Positions 9,718 to 22,663 of a DNA stretch of 64,000 bases are shown here, in pieces (position 1 is the stretch's first letter; each line of letters opens with the position of its first letter). The position numbers and the translations under genes are program-made. Location: contig NZ_JACVOV010000001.1 of assembly GCF_018882245.1 (NCBI RefSeq), forward strand, positions 682,001 to 746,000. Direction: 5' to 3'. Under the pieces are notes generated by a model, which had not been told where the DNA came from, made no database searches, and worked only from the letters and a program-made list of their open reading frames with translations. This DNA comes from Polynucleobacter sp. AP-Capit-er-40B-B4. Lineage in GTDB: Bacteria; Pseudomonadota; Gammaproteobacteria; Burkholderiales; Burkholderiaceae.

Positions 9718-10143
9718 TTAAGGCTTAAATAAAACCAAAGCAACAATAATGATCAGCAAAATTACTGGCACTTCGTTAAACCACCGAAACCAAACACCAG
9801 ATCGCTTATTCGTACCAATGCGGAACTTTTTGAGCAAGCTTAAACAAGCGTGGTGATATCCAAGCACCAGAATCACAAAAAATAATTTAGCGTGCATCCA
9901 TGTATCACCACGACCAATACCGAAATAAAGCCACAGCGTTATACCCAATAAGACTGCTGGCACCGCCAGGATCGTCATGAACCGAAATAGGCGGTCAGCC
10001 ATACCTAGCAGGCGAGCATAAGCCTCAGCGTTTTTCTCTTCAGCCAAATTCACATAGATTCTGGGCAGATAAAACAAGCCAGCAAACCACGAAGTAATAA
10101 ATACGATGTGAAAAGTTTTAACCCAAAGGTAGGAATTACTCAT
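9718..10143 (-). CDS. hemJ: HemJ-type protoporphyrinogen IX oxidase (CopD-like family)
   Basis: A 141-residue membrane protein with four hydrophobic segments. The first holds LWVKTFHIVFITSWFAGLF with the conserved His12, and LPRIYVN follows, the pattern of the UPF0093/HemJ family. HemJ proteins oxidise protoporphyrinogen IX to protoporphyrin IX in bacteria lacking HemG or HemY and bind heme b through conserved His residues. The nearby hemL supports a heme role. Older annotation would say CopD-family protein. It is followed leftward by the RlmL-like gene, 58 nt away. Confidence 0.85.
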   Translation of the reverse strand: MSNSYLWVKTFHIVFITSWFAGLFYLPRIYVNLAEEKNAEAYARLLGMADRLFRFMTILAVPAVLLGITLWLYFGIGRGDTWMHAKLFFVILVLGYHHACLSLLKKFRIGTNKRSGVWFRWFNEVPVILLIIIVALVLFKP

Positions 10144-10172
10144 ATGTAGTGTATTTACTTTGCGCTATTAAA

Positions 10173-11450
10173 TTAGGTACGAATCTCGCCATGGCCCATG
10201 ACTACATACTTTAAGGAGGTCAGTCCATCAAGACCAACTGGGCCGCGGGCATGCAGCTTGTCATTCGAAATGCCGATCTCAGCGCCCAAGCCGTACTCAA
10301 AGCCATCGGCAAAACGAGTGCTGGCGTTCACCATTACGCTGGCACTGTCTACCTCGCGCAAGAAGCGATCTGCTTGCGCTTTATTGTTCGTAATAATGGC
10401 ATCAGTGTGCTTGCTGCCATATTGCTCAATATGGTTCATGGCCTCATCAATATTAGCCACCGTCTTAATTGACAGAATTGGGGCTAAATATTCGGTTTGC
10501 CAATCTTCTTCCTTGGCATCGACTAAATTCTGAAAACCATTGGCCTCAAGTGTTTTACGAGTCAATGAATCAACTCTCAGCTCTACGCCTTTATCTTGAT
10601 AAATCTTGCACAGCGTTGGCAATACTGTATTAGCAATCTCTTGATTTACGAGCAAAGTTTCCATTGCATTACAGGGTGCATAGCGTTGGGTCTTAGCGTT
10701 ATCACACACCTTTACAGCCATTGCTACATCAGCATCGGCATCAATATAGGTGTGGCAAATACCATCTAAGTGCTTGATCATTGGAACACGTGCCTCAGCC
10801 ATCAAGCGCGCAATTAAACTTTTTCCGCCTCGTGGCACTATGACATCGATGTATTGAGTCATCGTAATCATTTCACCGACAGCACTGCGATCCGTCGTTG
10901 TTACCACCTGCACCGCATCTTTAGGTAAGCCTGCAGCAGACAGGCCCTCTTGAATAATCTGAGCCAGCAAAGTATTGGAATCAATTGCCTCAGAGCCACC
11001 ACGCAAAATCACAGCATTGCCTGACTTTAAGCACAATGCAGCGGCATCAATGGTTACATTAGGACGAGACTCATAAATAATACCTATCACTCCAAGCGGC
11101 ACACGCATCTGGCCCAACTCAATGCCTGATGCCTGCTTCTTTAATGGAGTAATTTTCCCAATAGGATCTTCTAAAGAAACAATTTGCTCTAAACCCAAGG
11201 CCATCGTCTCAATAGTTTTTGGGGTCATGGTTAAGCGATCAATAAAAGCAGCGTCTTGGCCATTTGCTTTAGCACGCTCAACATCAATTTGATTGATCTT
11301 CTGAATCTCAGCTGACTTTTGACGAACTGCCTTTGCAATATGCAATAAAGCTTGATTTTTTTGCTCGCTAGATGCACGCGCCATTGCACGCGATGCAGCT
11401 CGTGCTCGCATGCCAATGTCTTGCATCATTTTTTGAATTGCTGAACTCAT
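10173..11450 (-). CDS. proA: Gamma-glutamyl phosphate reductase
   Basis: Reduces gamma-glutamyl phosphate to glutamate-5-semialdehyde with NADPH, the second step in proline synthesis. The 425-residue aldehyde-dehydrogenase-fold protein carries [20 protein letters not shown], the catalytic-Cys segment [13 protein letters not shown] and the terminal [20 protein letters not shown]. It lies far from proB (at 53 kb), so the two proline genes are not an operon here. It is preceded by holA on the same strand with a 53-nt gap. Confidence 0.97.
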   Translation of the reverse strand: MSSAIQKMMQDIGMRARAASRAMARASSEQKNQALLHIAKAVRQKSAEIQKINQIDVERAKANGQDAAFIDRLTMTPKTIETMALGLEQIVSLEDPIGKITPLKKQASGIELGQMRVPLGVIGIIYESRPNVTIDAAALCLKSGNAVILRGGSEAIDSNTLLAQIIQEGLSAAGLPKDAVQVVTTTDRSAVGEMITMTQYIDVIVPRGGKSLIARLMAEARVPMIKHLDGICHTYIDADADVAMAVKVCDNAKTQRYAPCNAMETLLVNQEIANTVLPTLCKIYQDKGVELRVDSLTRKTLEANGFQNLVDAKEEDWQTEYLAPILSIKTVANIDEAMNHIEQYGSKHTDAIITNNKAQADRFLREVDSASVMVNASTRFADGFEYGLGAEIGISNDKLHARGPVGLDGLTSLKYVVMGHGEIRT

Positions 11451-11503
11451 TTTTATTCTCTGATTGCTCTCTGATTACTCTTCACTTACTCTTTGCTCAC
11501 TTC

Positions 11504-12565
11504 TTAACGCAATAAATTTCCTACTAAGCGTAAGCCATCCCAAGGGTCTGCTGGCAAATCTGCAGCATGCAGACCTTTTACCTGACGATCCAATCCTGCG
11601 GCAACCTGCATCGCTCTTCTCAGCTTTAGAGGTTGCACTCTTCTCAATGCCGCCGGGTATAAACGCTCTTTATTTCCCCAAATGCGGTTGGCGCGCATGA
11701 GATTCTGTACAGACTCCCCTGCATCACTCGCCGCCTTCAGTTTAGATAGTATCCGAAGCTCTTCGGTTACGCTCCACAGAATCAATACCAGCGGCTCGCC
11801 CTCGCCTTTGAGACCATCCAACATGCGATTCAGCCTTGCCAAATCCCCAGCGAGCATAGCTTCGGTTAACTCAAAGACGTTATAGCGTGCCACCTTCAGA
11901 ATAGAAGAGCGAATTTGCTCTTCAGTCAATTTCCCAGTGGGATACAACAAACCTAATTTCAGAATTTCTTGATGGGCGGCAATTAAATTGCCCTCCACCT
12001 GATCAGCAATAAACTGAAGTGCTCGCTGACCTTCTGGACCTGCCTCAACTTCTTGATCTTGTCGCTTAAGACGTCCTGCAATCCACTGCGGCAAGTGACT
12101 GCGATCCAATGAATCAATCTGAATTGCCATACCTGCATCATCCAAAGCGCTGAACCATGCTGAGGTTTTAGTCTTGCCATCCAAGCGAGGCAAAACGATA
12201 CAAACCACGGTATCAGGACCTTCAGAACCCACTGACTGCGTAGCAATTTGAGCCGCAAACTGTTTGAGCGCGTCTGCTCCATCGCGCCCAGGCTTGCCAG
12301 TCGGGATGCGTAACTCTACCCATCGCTTATCGCCAAACAAGGACATGGTCTGGCCTGCACTTAACAGGGCACTCCAATCAAATCCACGCTCCTGCAGCAA
12401 CACCTCACGCTCAGTAAAGTTCTGCTTCTTTGCTGCAGACCTCAGTTGGTCCATCGCCTCCATCATTAGCAAAGGCTCATCACCACTAAAGACATATAGC
12501 GGCAACATAGCGGCGCCCGAGCTCAAGGACTTGAGATGCGCGTGAAGGGAATCAACTTTAATCAT
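11504..12565 (-). CDS. holA: DNA polymerase III subunit delta
   Basis: The delta subunit opens the beta sliding clamp in the clamp loader. The 353-residue protein starts with the family pattern LPLYVFSGDEPLLMMEAMD and has an ERGFDWSALLSAGQTMSLFGDKRWVEL stretch (residues near 60-85), then a helical collar domain at the C-terminus. Order leuS-lptE-holA is strongly conserved in beta- and gammaproteobacteria, which settles the call. It follows lptE by 15 nt. Confidence 0.95.
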   Translation of the reverse strand: MIKVDSLHAHLKSLSSGAAMLPLYVFSGDEPLLMMEAMDQLRSAAKKQNFTEREVLLQERGFDWSALLSAGQTMSLFGDKRWVELRIPTGKPGRDGADALKQFAAQIATQSVGSEGPDTVVCIVLPRLDGKTKTSAWFSALDDAGMAIQIDSLDRSHLPQWIAGRLKRQDQEVEAGPEGQRALQFIADQVEGNLIAAHQEILKLGLLYPTGKLTEEQIRSSILKVARYNVFELTEAMLAGDLARLNRMLDGLKGEGEPLVLILWSVTEELRILSKLKAASDAGESVQNLMRANRIWGNKERLYPAALRRVQPLKLRRAMQVAAGLDRQVKGLHAADLPADPWDGLRLVGNLLR

Positions 12566-12580
12566 GCGCGCTACGTCTGA

Positions 12581-13108
12581 TTAAAACGCTCTTGCTCGCG
12601 GTGATTTAGCAGTGGCAGCTACACGTCGCAAAATCTGAATTGCTAAATCTCGACGCATAAGCGACAAAAATTGTTGAATTTGAACATCGGTTGCCAAGAC
12701 TGTTGAAACACTAAAGTCCATATCCCGAGTCATATAAATCTCTGCCTCTGGAACCACTTCAGCACCTGCCATATCAAATGCTCTAAAGCCAACACGAATA
12801 TTGAGGCGATATGCTGACACTTGACCATTGGAGTTATATGCCAAGATCTCACGCCCATTTACATCGTTGGTAATTTCTAAGATAAGGTCTGCATCCTTGG
12901 GATTGAGAGCCACCTTGGCATCAGTCCCTGTCAAAATCGCAGTCTGCAAATCTGCCCGCAATGGTGGCGAAGGGCTGCCAGTAATGGCAATGACCTTGAA
13001 AGGTAAATCCACCATGCCGCGCAAACGATAGCCACAAGCAATCAAGCCGCTCAAGGGGGCGGTAGCAATCAAACCTAGCATTGTGCGGCGCAGGGAGTTT
13101 ACGCTCAT
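12581..13108 (-). CDS. lptE: LPS-assembly lipoprotein LptE
   Basis: LptE plugs the LptD barrel that places LPS in the outer leaflet of the outer membrane. The 175-residue precursor has a short signal peptide with lipobox LIAC, lipidated Cys25, followed at once by GYRLRG, the family's diagnostic start of the mature chain (C-G-F/Y-x-L-R-G). It sits between leuS (15-nt gap) and holA (15-nt gap), its standard position. The Arg/Ala-rich tail at the C-terminus is not conserved. Confidence 0.94.
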   Translation of the reverse strand: MSVNSLRRTMLGLIATAPLSGLIACGYRLRGMVDLPFKVIAITGSPSPPLRADLQTAILTGTDAKVALNPKDADLILEITNDVNGREILAYNSNGQVSAYRLNIRVGFRAFDMAGAEVVPEAEIYMTRDMDFSVSTVLATDVQIQQFLSLMRRDLAIQILRRVAATAKSPRARAF

Positions 13109-13123
13109 GTCTTTATCTTCTAT

Positions 13124-15826
<2,703 letters not shown>

Positions 15827-15838
15827 TTAATTAACTAA

Positions 15839-16642
15839 TTATTTGCGCAAGCCTAGAACATCTTGCATATCAAACAAACCATTACTTTGGCCTTGTAAGA
15901 AACGGGCAGCGCGCAATGATCCTTGCGCGTAAGACTGACGGCTTGAAGACTTGTGACTAATTTCAATACGCTCACCGTCGCCAGCAAATAGCACGGTGTG
16001 GTCACCTACGATATCGCCACCACGAATAGTTGCAAAACCAATCGAACCCTCTTTGCGTTCGCCGGTATGGCCTTCACGAGCATACACCGCAACGTCATCT
16101 AATTTTTCACCCAACGCATCCGCAATCACTTCACCCATCTTGAGTGCTGTGCCCGAAGGCGCATCTACCTTATGCTTATGATGCGCTTCAATAATTTCAA
16201 TGTCATATCCTTGATTGAGCATCTTGGCTGCAATCTCAAGGAGCTTAAATGTAGCGTTCACACCCACACTCATATTTGGCGCAAACACAATCGCTAGTTT
16301 TGACGAAGCTTTTTTCAAGTTCGCAATTTGATCGGTAGTGAGACCAGTAGTGCCGATAATCATTTTGGTACCGGTCTTTTCAGCCACAGCCAAATGAGCC
16401 ATGGTGCCTTCCGGCCTAGTGAAGTCGATCAAGAATTGGGCATCGGCCAATACCTGAGCCACATCAGCGGAAATCAGCACACCAGTCTTTTTACCCAAGA
16501 ATGCGCCAGCATCTTCGCCCAGTTGTGGGCATGCGGTATGCTCAAGTGCGCCAACCAACTGCGCATCTGTTGTGTTGAGGACAGCCTCAATCAACATCTT
16601 ACCCATACGGCCTGTTGCGCCTGCAATTGCAATCTTCATCAT
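15839..16642 (-). CDS. dapB: 4-hydroxy-tetrahydrodipicolinate reductase
   Basis: Reduces hydroxy-tetrahydrodipicolinate in the lysine/meso-diaminopimelate pathway. The nucleotide-binding loop is GATGRMG near residues 8-14. The substrate and catalytic motif [15 protein letters not shown] is intact, and the C-terminal [22 protein letters not shown] is typical. The 267-residue length is normal. Two ATGs are adjacent at the start. It is flanked by bamE upstream (70 nt) and leuS downstream. Confidence 0.97.
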   Translation of the reverse strand: MMKIAIAGATGRMGKMLIEAVLNTTDAQLVGALEHTACPQLGEDAGAFLGKKTGVLISADVAQVLADAQFLIDFTRPEGTMAHLAVAEKTGTKMIIGTTGLTTDQIANLKKASSKLAIVFAPNMSVGVNATFKLLEIAAKMLNQGYDIEIIEAHHKHKVDAPSGTALKMGEVIADALGEKLDDVAVYAREGHTGERKEGSIGFATIRGGDIVGDHTVLFAGDGERIEISHKSSSRQSYAQGSLRAARFLQGQSNGLFDMQDVLGLRK

Positions 16643-16711
16643 GTGTTTCTTCGCTTCTTATTCAAGTGAGCCAAAACAGTAATCTTGGCATCAGTACAAA
16701 AGTGATTTCTA

Positions 16712-17431
16712 TTACTTAGAATCTGCCGCCTTTGGCACATCATTTAAAGTGCCAGGCCCCAACTGAGGAGACTGTGCAGCTGGATCATTCTTTGAGGAGC
16801 CAAAAAAGTCCCAAAATGAACTACTCTTTGGGGCCGGAGGTATTGCCGCTCCAGCAGCCAAGTTATCAGTCTTACTTGGAACCAATAATTCAGGGCTCTG
16901 TAATGGTGGAGTAACTGGAGGCTTATTGGATCCAGTAACCACATCCCAGAATGAACGCTTTGTTTTGGCGTAGTTATCGATCTCTGCAACCAACTCGACT
17001 TCAGTAGGCAATGCATCACCCTCAAACTTCACCACCTTGTCACCATCAAAAAACACGGTGACATGACGCTCTTTGCCAATAGGTTGACCAGAGCGTTTAA
17101 ATTCAAAAATATAATCCCAACGGTTTGCGTGAAAGTAACTTGCTAACAATGGTGTACCTAAAATTTGACGCACCTGCTCGCGACTCATGCCAAGCTGTAG
17201 CTTTGAATACTGCTCGCTAGAAATAAAGTTACCTTGCACGACATCGGGAACATAAGGCCTAAAGATCTTGTTCATCCAAGCGCGCTGAGTATTGTCAACC
17301 GCAGAAGTGCAGCCAACCACCCCCATGAGCCCAAAAAGGGTGAGCGCCACAACTCCCAATCGAACAGGGGAATAAACACCCTTTAAAACTGGGTTCAAAA
17401 AGCGGGTAAAAAGTTCAAGGCAATTTTGCAT
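16712..17431 (-). CDS. bamE: Outer membrane assembly lipoprotein BamE (SmpA/OmlA)
   Basis: BamE is a small lipoprotein of the BAM complex that inserts beta-barrels. The lipobox VVGC precedes a SmpA/OmlA core with YVPDVVQGNFIS, LQLGMSREQVRQILGTP and NRWDYIFEFKRSG, all family hallmarks. The core ends near residue 140; the remaining 100 residues are Pro/Ser-rich low complexity not found in E. coli BamE (113 residues). The frame is open to an ATG at 17476, inside the fur promoter region. I chose the ATG at 17431, which still gives a long 41-residue signal region; no strong ribosome-binding site decides the start. It is divergent from fur, as in many proteobacteria. Confidence 0.9.
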   Translation of the reverse strand: MQNCLELFTRFLNPVLKGVYSPVRLGVVALTLFGLMGVVGCTSAVDNTQRAWMNKIFRPYVPDVVQGNFISSEQYSKLQLGMSREQVRQILGTPLLASYFHANRWDYIFEFKRSGQPIGKERHVTVFFDGDKVVKFEGDALPTEVELVAEIDNYAKTKRSFWDVVTGSNKPPVTPPLQSPELLVPSKTDNLAAGAAIPPAPKSSSFWDFFGSSKNDPAAQSPQLGPGTLNDVPKAADSK

Positions 17432-17480
17432 GGCTGGCCGTATCATTAAGACATTGATTTTAGCTCCCAATGCCATATAT

Positions 17481-17933
17481 ATGACCCAAATCCCTACCCC
17501 TGAAAATTTACGTGATATTGGCCTGAAAGCAACTGGGCCGCGGATGAAAATTCTGGATTTTTTCCATCAAAACGGTGGTACCCACTTTAGCGCTGAAGAT
17601 GTTTTTATGGCCCTAGCCAAAGAAGACAAAGAGATCGGTTTGGCCACTGTTTATCGGGTTCTCACCCAGTTTGAACAAGCCGGCCTACTCCTGCGCAGCC
17701 ATTTTGAATCCAGCAAAGGGGATAGCAGGGCTATCTATGAGCTCAATGAAGGGCAGCATCATGACCACTTGGTCTGCATTGATTGTGGCCATGTCGAGGA
17801 ATTTGTAGACGAAGCCATTGAAAAAAGGCAACGTGATATCGCTAAAAACCTCGGATTTAAGCTCCAAGAGCACTCCTTAGCCATGTATGGCCAATGTCAG
17901 AAGAAAAATTGCCGCAATAAACAAGCAAAATAG
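17481..17933 (+). CDS. fur: Ferric uptake regulator Fur
   Basis: Iron-responsive repressor. The 150-residue protein starts MTQIPTPENLRDIGLKATGP, has the recognition helix region ATVYRVLTQFEQAGLL, the metal-binding HHDHLVCIDCGHVEEF with a CxxC pair, and a C-terminal CQKKNC. An upstream in-frame ATG at 17430 with a modest AAGG site would add 17 atypical residues; the 17481 start matches known Fur N-termini better, although it lacks a clear Shine-Dalgarno. It is divergent from bamE with about 50 bp between starts, so both promoters must overlap. Confidence 0.95.
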   Translation: MTQIPTPENLRDIGLKATGPRMKILDFFHQNGGTHFSAEDVFMALAKEDKEIGLATVYRVLTQFEQAGLLLRSHFESSKGDSRAIYELNEGQHHDHLVCIDCGHVEEFVDEAIEKRQRDIAKNLGFKLQEHSLAMYGQCQKKNCRNKQAK

Positions 17934-17955
17934 GTTGTTTTAGCCCCTCAAAAGC

Positions 17956-17984
17956 AAAAAAGACCTCGATTTGAGGTCTTTTTT
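17956..17984. terminator. Bidirectional rho-independent terminator between fur and gap
   Basis: The stem GACCTC/GAGGTC with a 5-nt loop is flanked by A6 on the left and T6 on the right, so it can end both fur (rightward, 22 nt after its stop) and gap (leftward, about 70 nt after its stop). The A/T flanks also pair, extending the stem. Confidence 0.9.
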
Positions 17985-18054
17985 CACATAATTAAGCTTA
18001 AAAAGAAGATTTAAGCGTTTTTTAACTACTTTTAACCACTCTTGGCTGTTTTTA

Positions 18055-19083
18055 TTACTTTACAGCCATTAATGCTTCAGCGGCATTGAGCATTTGGACT
18101 GAATAACCCCACTCGTTGTCATACCAAGCCAATACCTTAACCAATTTGCCATCTGCAGAAACGCGAGTTTGGGAAGCGTCGTAAATACTTGGACGTGGAT
18201 CATGGTTAAAGTCGATTGAAACCAATGGCAAGGTATTAAAGCCCAAAATACCTTTGAGCTCGCCTTCGCTAGCCGCCTTGAGAATAGAGTTCACTTCATC
18301 AACGCTAGTAGCGCGACTTGCAGCGAAAGTAAGATCCACTACTGAAACGTTAATCACCGGCACGCGCATTGCGAAACCATCAAAGCGACCTGCCAAAGCT
18401 GGCAGAACCAAACCTACTGCCTTAGCAGCACCAGTCTTCGTTGGGATCATGCTGGTTACAGCAGAACGCGCACGACGCATATCCTTGTGATACACATCAG
18501 TCAAAACTTGATCATTTGTAAATGCATGAATCGTTGTCATCAAACCAGACTCAATGCCAATCTTTTCTAGGAGAGGCTTCACTAGTGGAGCTAAACAGTT
18601 TGTTGTGCAGCTTGCATTCGATACAACCACATCACTTGGCTTGAGTACGTTTTGGTTTACGCCATAGACAATCGTTGCATCAACATCTTTTTCACCCGGA
18701 GCAGAAATCAATACTTTCTTCGCGCCCTGCTCAATATGAATCATGGCTTTTTCTTTAGAGGTGAACTTACCCGTGCACTCTAAAACTAAATCCACACCCA
18801 ATTCACCCCAAGGAGTTTCTGCAGGATTGCGTGTACAGAACATCTTGATACGATCGCCATTTACCACCATGCAATCACCATCTACAGAGACCTCAGCTGG
18901 GAAGCGGCCGTGAGCTGAATCGTATTGAGTCAAATGAGCATTAATGGCAATATCACCCATCGCATTAATTGCAACAATCTTGATATCGCGGCGTGGTTTG
19001 CCGTTGACTTGATCTTCATATAAGGCACGCAATACCATGCGGCCAATACGCCCATAACCATTAATTGCGACACGAATTGTCAT
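18055..19083 (-). CDS. gap: Glyceraldehyde-3-phosphate dehydrogenase, type I
   Basis: NAD-dependent glycolytic dehydrogenase. The Rossmann start is [14 protein letters not shown]; the catalytic Cys159 sits in [13 protein letters not shown]; the C-terminal [14 protein letters not shown] is diagnostic. The 342-residue length is typical of the type I enzyme in Burkholderiales. It lies 42 nt after tkt on the same strand and is probably co-transcribed, a common pairing with pentose-phosphate/Calvin-type enzymes. It ends at the bidirectional terminator shared with fur. Confidence 0.97.
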   Translation of the reverse strand: MTIRVAINGYGRIGRMVLRALYEDQVNGKPRRDIKIVAINAMGDIAINAHLTQYDSAHGRFPAEVSVDGDCMVVNGDRIKMFCTRNPAETPWGELGVDLVLECTGKFTSKEKAMIHIEQGAKKVLISAPGEKDVDATIVYGVNQNVLKPSDVVVSNASCTTNCLAPLVKPLLEKIGIESGLMTTIHAFTNDQVLTDVYHKDMRRARSAVTSMIPTKTGAAKAVGLVLPALAGRFDGFAMRVPVINVSVVDLTFAASRATSVDEVNSILKAASEGELKGILGFNTLPLVSIDFNHDPRPSIYDASQTRVSADGKLVKVLAWYDNEWGYSVQMLNAAEALMAVK

Positions 19084-19124
19084 TTACTTCCCCTTACTAA
19101 TATTGAATTTATTGCGTATTTAAA

Positions 19125-21116
19125 TTACTTCTTTGCGATGCATTGTTTAACAGTCTTCGCAATCTGATCAGCAGTCAGGCCAAAGTATTCGTAGAGTTGC
19201 GGGGCAGGCGCAGACTCACCAAAGGTATCAACACCATGCACCGCTGCACAACCATACTTCCACCAGAAATCACTTACGCCCGCTTCAACTGCAATACGTG
19301 GAATATTGGCTGGTAATACTTTTGCTTTGTACGCGGCATCTTGTTGATCAAACACGGTGGTTGAAGGTATCGAAACAACGCGAACTCCCAAACCTTCTTT
19401 TTCTAATTGTTGCGCTGTTTGTAAAGCGAGAGCAATTTCAGAGCCAGTAGCCATAATCACTGCATCAATCTTGCCAGATGGATCACGCAACACATAACCA
19501 CCGCGAGAAATTTCTTTGATTTGTGCAGGGGTGCGGGAGACAAATGGGCAATTCTGACGGCTAAAGATCAATGCGCTAGGACCATTCTTGCGCTCAATTG
19601 CTGCACCCCAGGCTACCGCACTCTCAGTGGTGTCACAAGGACGCCAAACCATCAAATTTGGAATGAGGCGTAAGCTGGCTACGTGCTCCACAGACTGGTG
19701 AGTTGGTCCGTCCTCGCCCAAACCGATTGAGTCATGCGTAAAGACAAAAATACTACGCAACTTCATCAAGGCAGCCATACGCAAAGCGTTACGGCTGTAA
19801 TCTGAGAAAGTTAAGAAGGTGCCACCAAATGGAATGTAGCCACCATGCAGAGCGATACCGTTCATGATGGCGCTCATACCAAATTCGCGCACACCGTAAT
19901 TAATGTGATTACCCCACTGATCGCCACGCACAGGCTTGCATGTAGACCAATTGGTTAAGTTAGAACCTGTTAAGTCAGCAGAGCCGCCCATAAATTCTGG
20001 TAACGCTGGCGCTAGAGCTTCAATTGCATTCTGACTTGCTTTACGAGTTGCAATAGTCTCAGCCTTAGTTTGGCAAGTTTTTAAATACGCATTTAATGTA
20101 GATGAAAAGTCTTTTGACAATTCACCTTCCATGCGGCGCTGTAATTCAGAAGCGAGTTCTGGAAATTTATTTTTATATTTCTGGAATTCTTTATTCCACT
20201 CATGCTCAGCTGCTTGACCACGTTTTTTAAAATCCCATGCAGCATAAATATCTTTCGGAATTTCAAACGGGGCATAAGGCCAGTTCAAAGCAACGCGAGT
20301 AGCTGCAATTTCAGCAGCACCTAATGGTGAGCCGTGCACCTTATCGCTACCAGCCATATTAGGTGAGCCTTGACCAATGGCGGTCTTGCAGCAAATGAGT
20401 GTCGGCTTATCGCTCTTTTTAGCCTTAGCAATGGCCGCAGAAACCGCTTCTGCATCATGCCCATCCACATCGCGAATGACATTCCAACCATAAGCCTCAA
20501 AGCGCTTGGGCGTATCTTCGTTAAACCAAGAAACCACTTTGCCATCGATCGAGATGCCGTTGTCATCCCACAATGCAATTAACTTATTCAGCTTGAGTGT
20601 GCCAGCTAAAGAACAAACCTCATGGCTAATACCTTCCATCAAACAACCGTCACCTAAAAATACATAGGTGTAGTGATCAACAATGTTATGACCAGGACGA
20701 TTAAATTCTTCAGCAAGTAATTTCTCGGCCAATGCCATACCAACCGCATTCGAAATTCCTTGACCAAGTGGACCAGTAGTTGTTTCTACTCCGGGAGTGA
20801 TTCCATATTCAGGATGCCCCGGTGTCTTGCTATGCAATTGACGGAAATTTTTCAACTCTTCAATCGGCAAGTCGTAACCAGAAAGATGTAAGAGTGAATA
20901 CAACAACATGGAGCCGTGACCATTTGATAAAACAAAACGATCGCGATCCATCCAATGCGGATCGGTTGGATTGTGTTTTAAATGTTCGTTCCAAAGACCT
21001 ACAGCAATATCTGCCATACCCATCGGCATACCAGGGTGACCTGAATTTGCCTGCTGTACTGCATCCATGGATAAAGCGCGAATGGCATTGGCCATGCGAA
21101 TTTGAAGGTTTGACAT
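19125..21116 (-). CDS. tkt: Transketolase
   Basis: Thiamine-diphosphate enzyme of the pentose phosphate pathway. I chose the ATG at 21116, giving 663 residues starting [20 protein letters not shown], the family N-terminus; the frame stays open another 30 codons, but these overlap the divergent rsmE start and are not conserved. GHPGMPMG, the ThDP motif GDGCLMEG...N (around residue 155) and the [13 protein letters not shown] segment are all present. It is followed by gap. Confidence 0.97.
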   Translation of the reverse strand: MSNLQIRMANAIRALSMDAVQQANSGHPGMPMGMADIAVGLWNEHLKHNPTDPHWMDRDRFVLSNGHGSMLLYSLLHLSGYDLPIEELKNFRQLHSKTPGHPEYGITPGVETTTGPLGQGISNAVGMALAEKLLAEEFNRPGHNIVDHYTYVFLGDGCLMEGISHEVCSLAGTLKLNKLIALWDDNGISIDGKVVSWFNEDTPKRFEAYGWNVIRDVDGHDAEAVSAAIAKAKKSDKPTLICCKTAIGQGSPNMAGSDKVHGSPLGAAEIAATRVALNWPYAPFEIPKDIYAAWDFKKRGQAAEHEWNKEFQKYKNKFPELASELQRRMEGELSKDFSSTLNAYLKTCQTKAETIATRKASQNAIEALAPALPEFMGGSADLTGSNLTNWSTCKPVRGDQWGNHINYGVREFGMSAIMNGIALHGGYIPFGGTFLTFSDYSRNALRMAALMKLRSIFVFTHDSIGLGEDGPTHQSVEHVASLRLIPNLMVWRPCDTTESAVAWGAAIERKNGPSALIFSRQNCPFVSRTPAQIKEISRGGYVLRDPSGKIDAVIMATGSEIALALQTAQQLEKEGLGVRVVSIPSTTVFDQQDAAYKAKVLPANIPRIAVEAGVSDFWWKYGCAAVHGVDTFGESAPAPQLYEYFGLTADQIAKTVKQCIAKK

Positions 21117-21160
21117 CGTAAAAGTGGTCTCGAGGAAAATAAATTGGCTATATTTCAGTA

Positions 21161-21922
21161 ATGCCTCAATTTTATCTTCCCGGACCATGGGAATCCCAAA
21201 AGCCAACGACCCTCACACCCGAGGTTGCCCACCATTTGCGTGTTCGACGCATTCAGGCCGGGGAATTCTTCCCAGTATTTGATGGAAAAGGCCAAGTTGC
21301 CAAGGGAGAGCTCCTCTCTTTGAGCGGAAAAACAGGTCAAGTTCAGCTAACCGACATCCGCAAAGATACCCATCGCGAGACCCCTTACGCCATTACCCTG
21401 GCCCAGGGACTAGCTGGTGGCGACAAAATGGACTGGATTGTTGAAAAAGCGGTTGAGACTGGCGCCCAAAATATTGCTCCGATGCAATGTGAGCGCTCTA
21501 TTCTCAAGCTGACTCGTTCAAGTGATGCTGAGCGCGCCCAAAAACGGCTTGCCCATTGGGAAGGCATCATTCAAGCAGCCTGCGAACAATGCGATCGCAC
21601 TGTCTTTGCCAGTCTGGAGCCCATTCAAACTTTTGAGGCTTACTTAAAGGCAATTCCAAAACCTGCCCTCAAGTTACTTCTTAGTCCTGATGCAACAAAT
21701 AGCATGTATTCAGTACTTCTAGAACATGAACCTCAAGATATTGTCTTAATGATTGGTCCTGAAGGTGGTCACTCCCCCGAAGAAGAGGCTCAGGCAGAGG
21801 CTGCAGGCTATCAACTGGTATCCCTGGGTGAGCGCGTGCTGAGAACGGAAACGGCTGGCGTGGTGGCCATTACAGCCGTCCACAGCGTATGGAATCCTGA
21901 AATGCAAAATCGCCTCAAGTAG
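21161..21922 (+). CDS. rsmE: 16S rRNA (uracil(1498)-N(3))-methyltransferase
   Basis: SPOUT-class methyltransferase that makes m3U1498 in 16S rRNA. An N-terminal PUA-like half ([33 protein letters not shown]) is followed by the trefoil-knot SAM site with [32 protein letters not shown], the strongest RsmE marker. The 253-residue length is normal. It is divergent from tkt. Its stop codon lies within a stem-loop. Confidence 0.96.
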   Translation: MPQFYLPGPWESQKPTTLTPEVAHHLRVRRIQAGEFFPVFDGKGQVAKGELLSLSGKTGQVQLTDIRKDTHRETPYAITLAQGLAGGDKMDWIVEKAVETGAQNIAPMQCERSILKLTRSSDAERAQKRLAHWEGIIQAACEQCDRTVFASLEPIQTFEAYLKAIPKPALKLLLSPDATNSMYSVLLEHEPQDIVLMIGPEGGHSPEEEAQAEAAGYQLVSLGERVLRTETAGVVAITAVHSVWNPEMQNRLK

Positions 21923-21931
21923 AGGCGATTT
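21907..21931. terminator. Stem-loop over the rsmE stop codon, probable terminator for convergent genes
   Basis: A 10-bp inverted repeat (AAATCGCCTC / GAGGCGATTT, loop AAGTA) spans the rsmE stop. On the minus strand it is followed by T4 and lies 25 nt beyond the stop of the barstar-like gene. The run of T on the plus strand is only three, so termination may be stronger leftward. Confidence 0.6.
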
Positions 21932-21955
21932 ATGGAGCTTCTAAGGCTTTTGCTA

Positions 21956-22576
21956 TTAAGCGAAAGAATAGAAAACGCGGTATGGAGTGCGGCGCTCAGC
22001 CCAGAAATCAACTGCATCACGGAAAACATCTAAAAGTGTTTCGCGCGCTTCTTTGTCAAACTTCTGAGTGCAAGGCAAGCCTTCAAGCACCACAACAAAG
22101 CCAGGCTGTGGGCCAGACTTATCAACCGTAGTGGTCAAAGCATCTAACAAAGGATCGTAGTTTTTTGCCTGCTGCTTAGTAAACGAATAAGCAATCGCAA
22201 TGGATTCCAAAACCTCGCCCTTAGTCATTGCATTGGCGCAATTGGCATAAATGAAGTGTTGACCCAATTCTGTTGCGGCTTCCTGCAAATCAGGGGTACG
22301 GAAAGCACGAATCGATTGCACAATATTTGGGCGCACACTGCGCAACATAGCCGGCGGTCCGGCATCGCGAACGGCCAAAGCGGCACGCCAAGAAGCTGTC
22401 ACTTTTTTCCCCGAAACTTGATTTGCTGCATAGGTTTGTAAACGAGATAAACCGCCTTCAGCATAAATGTTGGCAGCGGATGATTCGGTTTCAAGTCGAT
22501 CATTGCTATCCCAACTTTCAGCACGGCTCTGTTCTTCGAAGCTGGCTGTATTGCTGTTTTCAGAGCGATTATTCAT
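21956..22576 (-). CDS. Barstar-family (barnase-inhibitor-like) protein
   Basis: The C-terminal part of this 206-residue protein (about 105-206) follows the barstar pattern: AKNYDPLLDALT (family Y-G-x-N-x-D-A-L-x-D), FVVVLEGLP, then ETLLDVFRDAVDFWAERRTPYRVFYSF. Barstar inhibits the RNase barnase, but many proteobacterial relatives have no known partner. The first 95 residues are polar and Ser/Glu/Asn-rich, with no domain I recognise. No barnase-like gene is nearby. It lies downstream of maeB with a 127-nt gap that contains a strong hairpin, so it may be expressed separately. Confidence 0.75.
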   Translation of the reverse strand: MNNRSENSNTASFEEQSRAESWDSNDRLETESSAANIYAEGGLSRLQTYAANQVSGKKVTASWRAALAVRDAGPPAMLRSVRPNIVQSIRAFRTPDLQEAATELGQHFIYANCANAMTKGEVLESIAIAYSFTKQQAKNYDPLLDALTTTVDKSGPQPGFVVVLEGLPCTQKFDKEARETLLDVFRDAVDFWAERRTPYRVFYSFA

Positions 22577-22663
22577 GATGGGTGCTAGGTTACCCGTAAC
22601 ACGCCATCAAATCAAGCCCAAATACAGTGCATTTTATGTAACACACTGATTTATATAGAAATA

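Noticed and set aside
17454..17481. TTGATT with TATATA as a fur promoter
   Set aside because: The start of transcription would fall after the chosen fur ATG; it could only serve a shorter protein.
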